From Helicoverpa zea (Eukaryota; Arthropoda; Insecta; Lepidoptera; Noctuidae): 64,000 nt of DNA. A program made the translations under genes and the position numbers. Of the stretch, positions 39,365-52,262 are shown one piece after another; within the stretch, counting starts at the first letter, position 1; each line of letters begins with the position of its first letter. The stretch lies in assembly GCF_022581195.2 (NCBI RefSeq), contig NC_061469.1:558001-622000 (forward strand), read 5' to 3'. Below the pieces are notes generated by a model, which had not been told where the DNA came from, ran no database searches, and saw nothing but the letters and a program-made list of their open reading frames with translations.

Positions 39365-39665
39365 TATTTCCATTTATTGAGAACTTCAAGACTACGTTTT
39401 TGCCATTTATTGATAACCAATATTGACATTTATTAGTAGCAAACACTATATGCTGTTTAACGACAGTCAATACTTAGATATTTCAGTTTATTGGCGGCCA
39501 AGTCTTATTTAATGCCATTTATTGGTGGCCAATTCTGAGTTATTGCCATTTAGTAGTGGCTAAGTCGGAGTTATTGCCATTTACTGGTGGCCAATTCTGA
39601 GTTATTGCCATTTATTGGTGGCCAAGTCTGAGTTATTGCCATTTATTGGTGGCCAAGTCTAAGCT
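39365..39665 (+). repeat. 31-bp minisatellite beside a splice acceptor
   Basis: Six regular units with starts near 39483, 39514, 39545, 39576, 39607 and 39638 share GCCATTTATTGGTGGCC and AAGTCTGAGTTATT at a 31-bp period. More degenerate units extend left to about 39365. The array ends roughly 20 bp before the acceptor AG at 39683-39684, so it is in the position of the branch-point region of that intron. Confidence 0.85.
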
Positions 39666-39684
39666 ACTATTCCTTCTATTGCAG

Positions 39685-39806
39685 TGATGGTGTGAGACCG
39701 CATGGGTCTGGCCGCTGCGCTGCTGGAGGCGGCGGCGCGCGGCGATGCGGCGCGGCTGGCGAGCGTGCTGGCTGCCGACGCGAGGCACATCGGCGTCACT
39801 GACGAG
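39685..39806 (+). CDS. ANKRD6/diversin-like, start exon copy A
   Basis: The acceptor TTCTATTGCAG precedes 39685 and the donor GAG/GTGAGC follows 39806. Within the exon, ATG at 39702 opens 35 codons (105 nt) ending in phase 0. They begin MGLAAALLEAAARGDAARLA, the first ankyrin-like helix pair, and end GVTDE. The next exon continues with NGCTALQRA, giving a proper repeat boundary. An in-frame TGA at 39693-39695, preceded by a two-codon ATG-GTG frame, fixes the start and shows that the exon has a spliced untranslated leader. The extreme GC content (alanine/arginine rich) contrasts with the flanking AT-rich intron. Copy B is 160 bp downstream. Confidence 0.85.
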
Positions 39807-39844
39807 GTGAGCTATTAGCTCCAGCTAGTGTACATGTATTGCAG

Positions 39845-39966
39845 TGATGGTGTGAGACCGCATGGGTCTGGCCGCTGCGCTGCTGGAGGCGGCGGCGTGC
39901 GGCGATGCGGCGCGACTGGCGAGCGTGCTGGCTGCCGACGCGAGGCATATCGGCGTCACTGACGAG
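39845..39966 (+). CDS. ANKRD6/diversin-like, start exon copy B
   Basis: A duplicate of the exon at 39685, with a homologous block of about 136 bp repeated at a 160-bp period. It keeps the acceptor TGTATTGCAG, ATG at 39862, 35 codons and the donor GAG/GTGAGC. I count three base differences within the exon: CGC to TGC (Arg13 to Cys), and two silent changes (CGG/CGA and CAC/CAT). Its acceptor has a poorer pyrimidine tract than copy A. Splicing A directly to B would begin B with TGA in phase, so the two cannot be joined productively, and the 38-nt gap is shorter than a normal intron. It is either an alternative start exon or an assembly/haplotype duplication. Confidence 0.7.
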
Positions 39967-40187
39967 GTGAGCAGCAATATAGGTCCAGCAAATGTAAATG
40001 TAAAAGGCGAAAAGCACGGAGGAAAGAAAGACGAACGGTCCGGCGCCTTGTTGTCAAGTAACGTAGGGTAGGTGTAATTGAAACGATCAGTTATTAGAAC
40101 TAACTCGGCGTTCGCGAGAGTTTTTTTTTTTTTTTTAATCGGCGGCAGCACTAGTGAAATGAACGCGAAGCTCAATTTAAGGAAGAT

Positions 40188-40520
40188 ATGGACGTGGCAA
40201 GTAGGGGTAGGGGAATGCAGAAGTGGATTGCGGGATCCGAGCCACTAACTGAACATTTAGATGGTCTACCGTTAAATATCGAGTCGTTACTTTTAAAATC
40301 AAACCAATTGTCGGCCACAGGATCAGAAAATGAAAAAGTGATTTCTGGAAGATTAAGTGTTGAAAGGCAATGCTCCCACGTCCTTTTCGATAGACTTAAC
40401 TTTAAGAGAAAATTCTTAAAGGCAGCTGCAAACTATCAAGCTTATAATTTGCTACCTCATTTTCAAAGTAATTTTTCGTTAACGATAGCCGATAACACTC
40501 TAATGGCGGCCCATCGCTAA
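40188..40520 (+). other. Orphan open frame, 110 codons
   Basis: Begins MDVASRGRGMQKW and ends LMAAHR. No domain is recognised. It follows a run of about 16 T and GC-richer sequence (40100-40175), which hints at a decayed retro-insertion. It has no splice links, and no neighbour supports it as a gene. Probably chance or remnant. Confidence 0.15.
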
Positions 40521-41151
40521 CTTAATGGTATACAATTTAAACTAGTGTGAATACTACACTCGATTTAATTGGGTTTTCATCACAATCTACTTTATTTATT
40601 GAACTCACTTTTATATGGACGCAACTTAGACAGATCGATTTACTCAACTGTAACAGGAAACGCGATAATAAAAAGATTTCTGACCGAGATTTATCTTCTT
40701 TGTCAGAATAAATAAATGGATTAGCTGTCTCGAAAAACATAAAACATGTTTCTTGCTTTTTTTCTCACTGGGATCGGATGCGCACCGCCCACACGCTAAT
40801 AGGAATAAATAGGTTCACTTTTATATTATTTTTAAGAACAGGCAACACAACGAAAGTGTTACCATAACAAAAATAATAACAAACAACCTCACATAAAAGA
40901 CGTACAAAAGGAATTATATTTTATACAAAAGGCAATAAATTGTATTTATAATAAATGGCAGCTGGATAATAAACGTTAGCGCTATTTCTCCCAACAATGT
41001 CAGCTGCGTTCCATTCTACGCAGTAGCATCGTTCAACATCGAATCGGCACCCAACTGCGAACAAATTAATACTTCGCGAAATTAATGTAGCCATCAGGCG
41101 AACTGAATTAAATCCTAAATCATCACAATAAAGTTTAAAATTCGCTGCCAC

Positions 41152-41400
41152 TTAAAATAATTCTATAAAGCTCTTATTTATGGCCAGTGTGTTCCCATCG
41201 TCTACATAGTTGTCCCTTTCGGAATCGATTAATAAATAATTAAAATGCATCGATATATCGTCGGTCGGTATCGATTTATCTACTTGTGTCGCTACAGGCT
41301 GGCTGTATGCTGTAATTTGTATGTTCACTATATAAAGCAATAAGAAGACAGCTCTGCAGATTGACCACGATGGTCCGGGGTCCGAGGGCCCATCCGTCAA
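41152..41400 (-). other. Orphan open frame with hydrophobic start
   Basis: The frame lacks a normal ATG at its 5' end. Early on it contains a hydrophobic run (AVFLLLYIVNIQITAYS) that looks like a signal peptide, followed by an acidic, serine-containing stretch ending KSFIELF and TAA. A TCTGCAG/AGCTGTC junction just before the run could be an acceptor. It could be an exon of a small secreted product on the minus strand, but no family is recognised and chance is likelier. Confidence 0.15.
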
Positions 41401-44400
41401 ACAGAAGGTCCACCTTATAATTAATAAGTAATTAATTTAATTAATGGACTACGAAGCATAATCTATTACCCGAACCATAGGGAATTTCTGCGAGCAAAAG
41501 TGATTATTTACTGTGGATTTATGAGACAATAATGTAAAAATATGGCATAGGCTTGGAAACAATTTTTATTATTGCTTGAACAATACAACGAGTTTCTCAA
41601 AACAATAGAGATTAATACCTTTACTTTCATACAAAACCGAGTAATTACCAACATTTCGTTCAACACTCGCTATTGAACAAAAATTGACGGCTTTCAATAA
41701 CTTTTTAGAAACAAAAACTGAAACAATCATAATAGTCCATCCACAGATATTAAAAGCCGGCTAATTGGATCCCACGACGCCACATCATCGATCAAAGTAA
41801 CCTGGGCCCAGTTTTTCTAACAACCATAGACCATTTATTTTTTTCTCTGTTATTTTTACAAAATGACCGTTGAGAACAGATTAAACTGACTTACAAACAA
41901 TTAAACGCAATTCCGTAACATTTTTATCACATAAAGATTAAGCGTTAATTACTAACTTTAATACGGCGATGAAAACAGACGTAATTGCTTTCAAACGCGC
42001 TCTAACATATTCATTCGTAATTATTTTCATCTCAAACTAGTTACGGGCTGGATTTAAAAGGGATTATTGTACTGTTCAATTATAAAATGTTTCATACTTG
42101 CTTTGAATGGCTTAAAGGAAGAGCTATATTCTTGTAGTACACTGTATTGAAATGTGTACTTTTAGACAATGTAAGCGTCTTTGTCTAGAGCCTAGACTTG
42201 TTAAAATATACTTGGGTACTATTTTAATAGTGTTTATGTTACAAGTGTTTCAAAAGGCAAGGAATTGCCATTGTTACAACGCAGGTTTGCAGTCAAAGGT
42301 GAGCTACTGCGCAGTGTTACCATCGCGATTTGTGACCCCTTAGCTACAATATCGTGGCAACATCGCTGCAAACATTCTCTAAGCCTTAATTTACAGGAAG
42401 TATTTATAGAAACCTTACAACAGGACGTATTACATTTAGTTTGATTTATCTCCTAAATAACAAGTTCCGATGAAACAGGTGTCGCCAGTCTCTCGTTAAA
42501 TAACGAAGCCAGTAGTCGGCCGCCATTTCAAATTGTTGACATAACACGATTCGTGCGGAAACTAATCATTTCGTGTTCTCTTGAGGAAATGATTGATCTT
42601 GGCGTGTGTTTATTCAGCCTAATATGGTCATGGGTCTATTCAAAGTGCGACTGACATAATCGTGGATCTTGACGAGATTTTGTATGAGTACACAATGTTG
42701 CGATATCAAAACGAATATATATATTTTTTTGTTTCTTTGTACGTTGAAGGCTCCGAAACTACTGCGCCGATTTGAAAAAATCTTTCGCTGTTTGAAAGCT
42801 ACACTCTTCCCGAGTAACATAGGCTATATTTTTATATCGTTACAGGCAGTAGTTACCACGGGACGCTGGTGAAACCATGGGAAAACGGCCAGGTTTTAAT
42901 GAAACTAGTTTGCCTTTAGCTCCTAATTCTTTAAATAGAACCTAGTCCATATGACATTACATAACCAGTTTAAAGCATTATTTCCTATTTTTGAAACTTG
43001 AATTGGAAACTCACACGCATTTTTGTGATTTTAAATATTTTATGTGCCATCTCTACAAAACGTTACAAGATTTAACAATAGTCAATAAATAGGTACGTAT
43101 GTGGGTCTCAGGAAAAACAACCTTATGACCTGTAAATAAAACTTCTTTTCTATTATAAAATGTGAGACCGCGTGGGCTCATTTAACGCCTTTTGAATTTC
43201 CGATAGGCAGTAAAATTTTATGATTGAAATATAATAATTTGTTCTTACATGGTTACGACATAAACAAACTTCTCATCACAAGATTCATAAGAGCTAACGG
43301 TATATTTGTACGGTACGCTAATATTTCGATTACTATTCATACCTACAGTTTCAGATTTTCAGTACGATTTTAGGTACATTTCCTTGGTACAATATAATAC
43401 TTTGATAACTTTGTATCAGGTTTCAAAAAAGCCTAGTAATAAAACAATAATAACATGATTTATTTTCCAATCATTTGAAATTTACAAATGGCCGTTGCAG
43501 AAACCGTAGACAACCAGACGCGCGCAGAAAAAAACTGAACCAGAGACACTTTAGTACATCCAGCCAGTGACTTACTAAACCAGTTTTGAACTAGAACCAC
43601 GCTCAGCTTGTGCGGTGTTCTTGTGATTTCTGATGCTGTGGCCGTCTTAAAGTTTCCAAACAATTAATGTATTCACAATCAATCTCGTTATCTCCTGTCA
43701 TCTATGAGCAACTATGACTCCCTCGCCGGGTGCTCGACATCATTAAAAACTAGTCCGTTGTGGACCGGTCCCTCTTACGCACACTATTTTATTTTGTTGG
43801 ACCTCAGTTTATCTATTTTGCATCTGCGGTGTCAAAATAACTTTGTAACTAAACGTTTCGACGGAGCGATTGAGAAAATTGGTTGTCGTTGACGCTGAGA
43901 AAAACGGATGCTATTTAATTTAATGGCCATTTGCATGTATGCGGCTGTGTGCATTGGACTTGACATTTGGCATTTAAACGCTATTTCAATGCAGGTTTTA
44001 TGATCTTTCGTTTACCCTTGTATATTTACAATGATACCAAAAATACCTATAGGTAAATTTCCTTCCACCCAAAAAGGACCTGCTCTAAAATGACAGGTAA
44101 TTTAGTCCCGTGACCATATTAAAATGAAAAGTAATTTACCAGCATTTATCGACAAAATTAGCAGCCACTATCATCATTATCTATGACCTTATCCCAAGTC
44201 AGGTACAAACTACATGGAACGTCATAAGTCATGGCATGGTAATATGTTTAAGATGCGCACTCACGTCCCAGACTCTCAACGGATCATTTAAATTGACGTG
44301 TGATACTCGGGGAGATTTATATTTTCTGCCACTAACGGTAGGTGGCCACACACCCCAACCCATTACAAAATGGAAATTAATAACATACCTATGTTTTATC

Positions 44401-44797
44401 ATGTTAAAGAATTCGCATCTATCTCCAGTTAATATCAGAAAAATGTATAGCAAATTTTTTGTAACACTAAATCTGAATATATTTTAAATCTGTGACAAAT
44501 TAGTCAAATGGATTAATCGATTTCTTATGCATAATCAATAATCGAAAGACAATTAATTTGACTTGATTTAATTAATACTTTCTAGCGCCAGTGCAAATAT
44601 TTCCTCTATCTTGTACGGAAAGACTAATGACTGTTCTATGGAGAATGTTATACAAAAATTCTTATGGATATTCTTATCATTTGTCATAAGATTCCAATAA
44701 CTAAAGAGCCTCTGGGAGCATCTCACTCATTAGTGTCGGTAAACCTATCTAGACGAGAGATCGCTAGAAACTGAGATCAATTAACAGAGTATGACAA
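41401..44797. other. Intronic stretch with one Helitron remnant
   Basis: At about 42712-42894 a degenerate Helitron-like copy reads GGCTCCGAAACTACTGCGCC, then CCCGAGTAACATAGGCTATA and CGGGACGCTGGTGAAACC; the terminal CTAG is lost (GGCCAGG). The rest is AT-rich without exon candidates. Confidence 0.5.
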
Positions 44798-45831
44798 TCC
44801 TTACTAATATTATAAATCGGAAAGTGAGTTTGTTTGTTTGTTTGTTCCGCTTTCACGCCGTAACTACTGAACCGATTGCTTTGAAATTTTGCAGACGTAA
44901 AGTTAGAAGTCCGGATTAAATAATAGGGTACTTTTTATCCCGAAAAAAATAGATATTCCCGAGGGAAAACAAAAATATTGTTTGCTTGATGGATGGATTG
45001 TAGATGGCGCTGTGTGTCGTTTAAAACAAGGTAATATATTGCAAACGAATATAAACATGTAAATTTAGAAGCTAAATGATACTATAATGAATCCCCGAAA
45101 ATGAGGAATTCCCGAGGGATGATGTACAATTTGTTTAATCGTCTAAACTGTTTTTTTTTACATCTACTTATATATTGCAAACGAATATGAACATATAAAT
45201 TTAGAAGCTAAATGATACGATAATGAATCCTCGAAAATGAGGAATTCCCGAGGGATGACGTACGATTTGTTTTATCGTCTTAACTGTTTTTTTTACATCT
45301 ACTTATCCTGAATTAACTATAATTCAACGAATTACTAATTGGTATAAGTATTAGTTAAGTTATTTCGTTCTTGAGGTATGCGATAGATGGCGCTGGGTGT
45401 TTTTAAAACGTGGTAACGATGTGTTTTTAAAATACATAAGAAGTGGAATGATAGCTTTTTAAAACGTGGTGACGTTGTTTTTTTTAAGATACGTAAGAAG
45501 TGCAATGATATCTCGCGCTTTAACCTGTAGCTCATTGTTCAATCGCGAGCTTCCCGATAGCTCGATAGATGGCGTTGTGCTTTTCTGTATCGTGGTGTTA
45601 AGGTTCGCCGCGAATTAGTCTGTTTTGAAATCAGTGGGGCCCAGTAGCGCCAGGGCCAGCCGCGGCTGCGGGTTGTTCGAAAGAGGTACCGCGGCCCTGG
45701 TATATAAAAGGCCTAGGACGGAACACGACGATTTTAGTCAGTAAGAGTCTGACACTCCCTCACCGCTGCTAACCCACAGCGGGAGGGGTGAACCGAATTC
45801 CACGCGGGCGAAGCCGCGGGCGGAAAGCTAG
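44798..45831 (+). mobile_element. Helitron-like element, about 1.03 kb
   Basis: It starts TCCTTACTAATATTATAAAT after an A and ends GCGGGCGAAGCCGCGGGCGG then AAAGCTAG before T, the complete terminal set of the family, with a strong GC hairpin next to the 3' end. Inside is a 136-bp tandem duplication (45035-45170 and 45171-45306), repeats of a GATAGATGGCGCTG string (about 45000, 45385 and 45560), and a GC-rich 3' third that contains TATATAAAAGG at 45701 and AGTCAGTAAG at 45736. No replication/helicase protein is encoded, so it is non-autonomous. Confidence 0.85.
45035..45306 (+). repeat. 136-bp tandem duplication inside Helitron
   Basis: Two consecutive units start TATATTGCAAACGAATAT and contain TTTAGAAGCTAAATGATAC and GAGGAATTCCCGAGGGATGA. 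They differ at a few scattered positions. Confidence 0.85.
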
Positions 45832-47148
45832 TATCATATAAATGTTTGAACAGATAAGTGTAGTAATTTTCCCGAATCCCATCCCAAGAAGTGACTTCCA
45901 TTATTTATGAAATGAGTTGAGATTTATAAATATAAATTAATATTAATTATTTTCGTTTTTAACTTAGTCCCAGAAACCCTGAAAAATATAATTAATTGTG
46001 TGTTGACATGCAAAATAAACTTGCATGTAATTAAAGATGAGACATAATTATCCCGTTATACCGTCTACCAATAATTTAAATCACAGTTTTATTACAAGGA
46101 TCTAGAATCCAATCGCTATGTTAATATGATATTTTATGACTAATAGGTACGTACCTAATAATATATTATTCAAATGCTTCTCTAATAAAGTTATTAAAGT
46201 GGAATTTATGCGGAACGAGGTATTAAAACGTTTTAATTTATGGCATTCGTTAATCCTTTTTTGATAATATTTTAAATAGTTAATTGGTTATCAACATTAA
46301 GCTTATCTTTCGGTTTAACTTTGAGTGAATAACTTGTTATTAATATATATTCAACGTTGAAGATGCTTCCTGTTCTATTTAAGAACTTGTTCAATCAAAT
46401 CCAACACCAAACCAAGATTTATAGAATTTACTCAATTAAAATGAATAAACTCTTAAAAACTTAATCAGTAAGAAGGATGTAGTTTACGAAAATACTTTTC
46501 ATACAGGATGGTTTCAAAACTGATAGCTTTGGTGGTGGCGAAGAAGGAATACAAAACTTTATAATAAGAAGGAACAGATTCAAATAAGTATTCTCAAAGT
46601 AAATACATGCATCGTCCTACTCTCATAAACAGTTCCAATTTAAAATACATGCACTCAACGTACCTACTTACAATTCTAGTCTTATCTCACACTTGTCAGG
46701 TCTCAAAGCAAAAAATATCTGAAACTGTGTATGTCTTTACAATCAACTTTATAATCCACCTGTAGAATGTAGTCGCCTCCTACGGCCAATCATTCGAAAC
46801 TTGTTCTAATGCTTTTCTCAGTACTTACTAGTCGATACTTGTACCTTTCTCAGTTATCTTGAAAAATGAGTCGGAAAATTTCCCAAGTAAATTATTGGCG
46901 AGATGTTCAAAATGAATAAACTTGAGAGTTCAATAAATTAAACTATCTAGCTGCAATTCTTCATCTGTTTTACTTTATCGTGAATACTTTCATGACTTGT
47001 AATTTGCCAAAGGGGGAATCGAACCAAAGGTTGAAGCCGTTGAAGATAGGAAGGATACAACTAAAAGTACCCTAAAATATTCGTGTAAGATAATATTGAA
47101 CCAGTTTTAAAGTAGACTAGTAAAATATATTATATTATGGTTAGAAAA
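45832..47148. other. Intronic stretch, nothing assignable
   Basis: AT-rich. A minus-strand GGTTCGATTCCCCC string near 47010-47035 resembles a tRNA B box, but no tRNA can be folded around it. Confidence 0.45.
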
Positions 47149-47649
47149 TCTATACTTATAATAAATCTGTAGAGAGGTAAATTCTGTACATTGAATATAT
47201 TTCCAAAATAACTATTAGGGGGTGATTAGTGATCGATACTAATGCCAAAAATGCAATCAGTAAAATTTTTGTCTGTCTGTCTGTCTGTATGTTCGTTATG
47301 GAAACGAAAACTACTTGACGGATTTCAATGAAACTTGGTACAATGATTCTTCGTGCTCCTGGGCAGGTTATAGGATATCACGCGATCATCACGCTACGAT
47401 AAATAGGAGCAGAGCAGTGAAGGTAAATGTTGGGAAAACGGGGGAAGTTTGTATGCTTCCGCGTGTGCAGCCTTAAAGGTTAAAACAATGTATGACGGAA
47501 ATGTTCTCCTTAAAATTATGTAAAAAATATACCCTGACAGTATATGTCTATCTTTTATGGTTGGCTCACAATAACACGTTTAACTCTCGATAGCCTCTCT
47601 TTGTACAAAGTCCAAATCTAACGCGGACGAAGTCGCTGGCAGAAGCTAG
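47149..47649 (+). mobile_element. Helitron-like element, second family
   Basis: It starts TCTATACTTATAATAAATCT after an A and ends ACGCGGACGAAGTCGCTGGC then AGAAGCTAG before T. The body has a (GTCT)n run near 47270, AAAACTACTTGACGGATTTC and GAAACTTGGTACAATGATTC. About 501 bp, no protein. Confidence 0.8.
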
Positions 47650-50600
47650 TAGTAAATATAATTAAAGATGGATATTATCTTCTCACATAACTTTCATACC
47701 ACTATATAGTAGTGTTAATTAAGATACATTGAAAAGTTACATATAAACCTATGAACAAAAATTGATATTACTTCCTGAAGTCAAGTATACTCTCTAAATA
47801 GCTAAGCTATTACACATTAATTTCTAATAGGAATTGAGCCAAAACAAACACTCTTAAAATCGCTTCTCTTAATAATCGTTTAAAACTAACATCGTTCACT
47901 GTTATTTTATTTTACAAGCACCATGATTAACCATAGACAATCTCGCTTCACATGAAATTGATTAACTTTACAACTATTTTGGAAGCCTCGTTGTATAGGA
48001 AGCTATAATTTGTTGCACTCGTTATGGCTTGCTTTAATTTTAGTTATTTGAAGAGATTTATGAGGCTACACCGCTTCGAGAGCCGTTGGCATCGAGGTCA
48101 CGTGTCTATGGTATGCGAAGCACTTTCTGACAGGTTGACGGGCCGAGGTGACGGAATTTATCGATAATCTCGGAACAAATAAGTTGTGTGGCAACACGAG
48201 ACTAGCTAACGAGGAAAACTAGCTGGCTTTTATCAAATTATTGAGAGAAATGCTATGTTAATTTAGAGGTATAAAGTGGAAAGGTTTGTTCGTCTGGTCG
48301 CAATAATCTTGTAAAATCCTTCCAGTATTAGATAGACCATTCATCGAGGAAGCCAAAAGTGTGCTTTTGGTCCGGCTGCTCAGAGTTCTTCTCAAAGAAC
48401 GCAGGTGAAACCGCTGGTGGCAACTAGCTAGTAGCACACTATACACAGGAGCTTTACATTACATTATTCAAATTATCCAACATTGCATAATCTGGTCGTA
48501 ATAAGTTTCCAGTTTTCCACGCTGTGCCTACCAAGTTGTAGGGTAGGTACTGATAAACTGAACAACAGTTGCGTAGGCAGAATTCCACTACACGGAAGTT
48601 TACATCAATTAACAGTTACATCTTAATTGGTGAACAGAAGCCTGTTTTCCTAAACCATTGTTAGGAACGTGGGCGGCGTCTGTCGGTCGGTACCCGTCGG
48701 CTCTCTCTATCAAGTACAAGGCTATCAAAACTTTTACAGCTTCGGTGTCATTCCAATAGTTTGTTAATGGCCGTGTTTACGTCCCCTCCATTATCTAACC
48801 TCCCGTCTTCACTTAACTACATCATCAAATACGTAAACTGGTAGCCAAAGCCTCTATTACGGATATTACTAATGTCCAAAGTTATAAATCGCTTATTAAT
48901 TTAACAACGTTTAAAACTGGATTATTAATAACGGTTCGTGTAGTGATAAAACTATTTTATCGTCCAATTGCTTTACAAATCTCTTTGCGATAAAACATCA
49001 TGAGGTCGTAAATAATCTCGGCTTTCCTCAATCATTGCGTGTGATTTTTTTATTGCGGTGTTATAGATAGAAAATTAGCTTGCAAATTAAAAGAATTTAC
49101 AGTTCCGCCAAGTAACTCATGCATAGTTATATATATATAGTTATATCGAAGTTAGCTATTTGACACATTTTAATGACTAATGAGGAATCAATGGAGCTCC
49201 CATTTTGGACAAGCAAGGCTTTTCATCAATAATACCTAACAATACAAACAAATACGCAAAGAGCTAACTTCAGAATTGCAAAGTTATTTGACACAATGCG
49301 TATGCCTTCTAAAAGTTTCTCTTTATTAGTTTTACGAAGCTACTTAATTAACACTCACAGTGTCAGTTACAAGTTTTGTTTTGCCGCGAAAAAGCCCGCG
49401 CAAACGCCGCCATTTTGTTAGTGATGCGAATCACCGGCGATACGTGTTAATAAGGTTCTCATACGTGATATAAATGATACTCGTGTGAGAGGTGTCGGCA
49501 TTCTCGCAGTGTGCTATGAATGATGGATGCGAGAAGGAATTCATCGTTAAATTAGTTTTATGAAAACATAACTGTGGAATTGTGACTGCTTGCTTACCGG
49601 TAGCTAGCGGAGTAGGATGCAACGGCACTTATGTTGGTACCTATTTAGATTTCCAAATTTGGTGATGACACCTACTTTGATGCTTCCAACATAAGGTACA
49701 GAATCGATAACAAAACTTCAATCTTGGATGCTGCTAGAGAAACTAATCTTCTCATATATAACCCGGTTTGTAGGTAGTCGTTAGGAACATGCAGTCAAGC
49801 CATAAACAAAGTGAAAACACTCTGTTGTTGTAATTCATAACTCATACAGCTTGACTGCAAACAAAAGCTTCGCATGAATACGCATAGTAAATAATTTGAC
49901 AAGAAGTAAAAGCGAAGCGTCCATTAGTTATAGTTTCCCTCTTATTCAAACAGAACTTAACGCAACGTCCAGCTCTCTTTAGTGAAATACGACCGCAGCA
50001 CTCGAACCAACAATACCTATAAATCGAAAGTCAGACATCGACTATTTATCGACATTTTCACATCACTAGGTAGAGTTGTATCGCTGGCACGACGCCTCGG
50101 GCCTGGAATCGTTTGCGTAACAATCGTCCCTTGTCCGGGCATTCCACCGCGCACGACTCCCAGCCATTCTGTCGTGTCCACTCGCCGCTGAACACCACGG
50201 CCCAAGACAATTGCTTCGCGGAAGCTGCAATGTATTAATGACCACTACGCCATACACGATCAAGGTATACATTCGTCTGCACACTCTTCATTATTCTTCG
50301 GTTTCGAGTTTGTTGTCTGCAGTAACAGTTCAAAAACGGCGATCGTAAGAATAGACAGAACTGCAAAAACAAAATACCGAAACTAAAAAGCGATGCTTAA
50401 AAGTTTAAGGAAAGGAAACTAACCTCAGGATTTCTAGAAATACACGGCATTAGACGCTACAGATTGAAAGGAACTTTGTAGGAACTCTTCCCAGGAAGGT
50501 TTTATAGCCATTTGCACAAGGACTCCATTAATCCTTTCATAGGGTTTCTAGCTAAGGTTTTTACGTGGCACAACAAAAAGACAGAACGTGTTTGAATGAA

Positions 50601-51088
50601 TCTCCTTACACAGACACACCACCTTAGTTAGCACTTCAAACACTTATTATTTTGAAAACATGGACTATACAGGGCTCTAAAACGCAGGAAACAGTACTAT
50701 AGTAATTTTCTTTTTCCAATTCTATGTATTCAAAGAAAATATGTTGTATGATTGTCGCCTTCTAACGGTGTTTGATGACTGAGCGCATCTCCGCGTCTTC
50801 ATGATTGCCTGGTCATTACCATGCATCTGTGGCGATGACTTGCGGGAAAAACATCTTCATATGTATGTAAATAATGTATATATTTTGAGGATATTTGGCT
50901 ATTTATTAAGTTATTTATTGGTATTATTGAGATACCTATCCTAAATTCGTAGAAACAAATGCTGCATGGCAAGGTCATTTTGAACAGAAAACAAGCCTAA
51001 ACATAAACACAAGCCTAAACATAAGATAAACAGAGTATTTCTGAATCTTTTGCTCTTATTCTAAAATACAAAAAAAAATGAAGGTGTA
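47650..51088. other. Intronic stretch, little assignable
   Basis: A decayed Helitron-like piece at about 48258-48432 ends GGCAACTAGCTAG-T. GC-richer patches at 48665-48705, 49385-49440 and 50080-50225 are open in more than one frame but show no recognised protein and no splice pattern that would join ANKRD6. Confidence 0.4.
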
Positions 51089-51220
51089 TCCGTACTAATA
51101 TTATAAATGCGAAAGTAACTCTGTCTGTCTGTTACGCTTTCACGTCGGACTTTTGAAGAATTCTCTTGGAAACGCGATATAACCGAACCCTACGCGGGCG
51201 AAGCCGCAGGCGGAAGCTAG
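51089..51220 (+). mobile_element. Helitron-like element, short Lep1-type
   Basis: At 132 bp, a near-minimal copy: TCCGTACTAATATTATAAAT at the start after an A, a GTCTGTCTGTTACGCTTTCA core, and ACGCGGGCGAAGCCGCAGGC then GGAAGCTAG before T. Confidence 0.85.
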
Positions 51221-52262
51221 TAGGTGAATAAATAGTTCTAGTGCCTTTAACAAAACTTTTATTACCTCTTATTTTATCGATTCAAAGTAAGCGTGAAGAG
51301 TCAGACATGTATAGGGGTTTTGAGTGTCTTCCTTAAAAGGCCGTCTGGCTACAAATTATTTTCGCGATCAAGTACCTACAAAGTCTATGTACAGAAAATC
51401 TAACACGTAATAGACTAGACTACAATTTTGCTTATTTACAATCAAAACCATAGAATATGTGATAGTTTTATCAATACTGAAACTTGTAGCATGCTATCTA
51501 GAATCGCCCATAAAGATACAGCTGTCAATATGTATTGGTGCGGCTAGATATTATAATATGCAAATCCCGTGACACGGATTGTAACTAAAGCAAAGGAAAT
51601 CCAATAAAATCACGATTTTACCGAGAAATCTCGCGCTGTACTAAATCGACTGTCGGATAAGAGAACAGGCGTGGGTTTGGTATTTCACTACAAGTTAACA
51701 TCGTCCTTACTTTACATATCTATTTTGCGAAACTGAACTATTAAAATATGTGGAAAACCCTCGGACACTATTATTCTGACAAGGTTTTCAGGCGCTTTCT
51801 GATTATGTGATTTAAATATTTGCGTCCTTTTCGCTTATTTGACTGACAGAACTTCGTACCTACTCCATAAATTTTTATACGCTTTGCAAAGTTATAGGAA
51901 GGTAACTTACCTACCTGCCGTATCTCGATATTCAGTTTCCTAAGACTCTATAGCGGTCCTTTTTTTTAATACAACTGCTCAACACACATCACATTTGACA
52001 TGCCGCCCGTCATCATCTGCAATTCTTCATTATGCACAACATTAATTAACAATTCCCAACTTAACCAGCATTAAACATCCCGCGCCACAAGTTACTAAAC
52101 CTGTTATTATATAGTGCTGACAACGTCATCCATCTCCCAAGTCCCTCAGTTTTAATAATTATCAATCAAAATGGCTCCGTTGACATTTTTATAACCACTC
52201 ACTCTCCGGGAGTTTTAATTATAATCGAGGGTAAGACCTACCAGTCTATGTTTGTAATGCAA
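51221..52262. other. Intronic stretch, nothing assignable
   Basis: No repeat or exon signal stands out. Confidence 0.45.

Noticed and set aside
49982..50284. GC-richer block open in several frames on both strands
   Set aside because: Open in both directions, which is expected from base composition; no motif recognised and no phase-0 exon for the missing ankyrin repeat.
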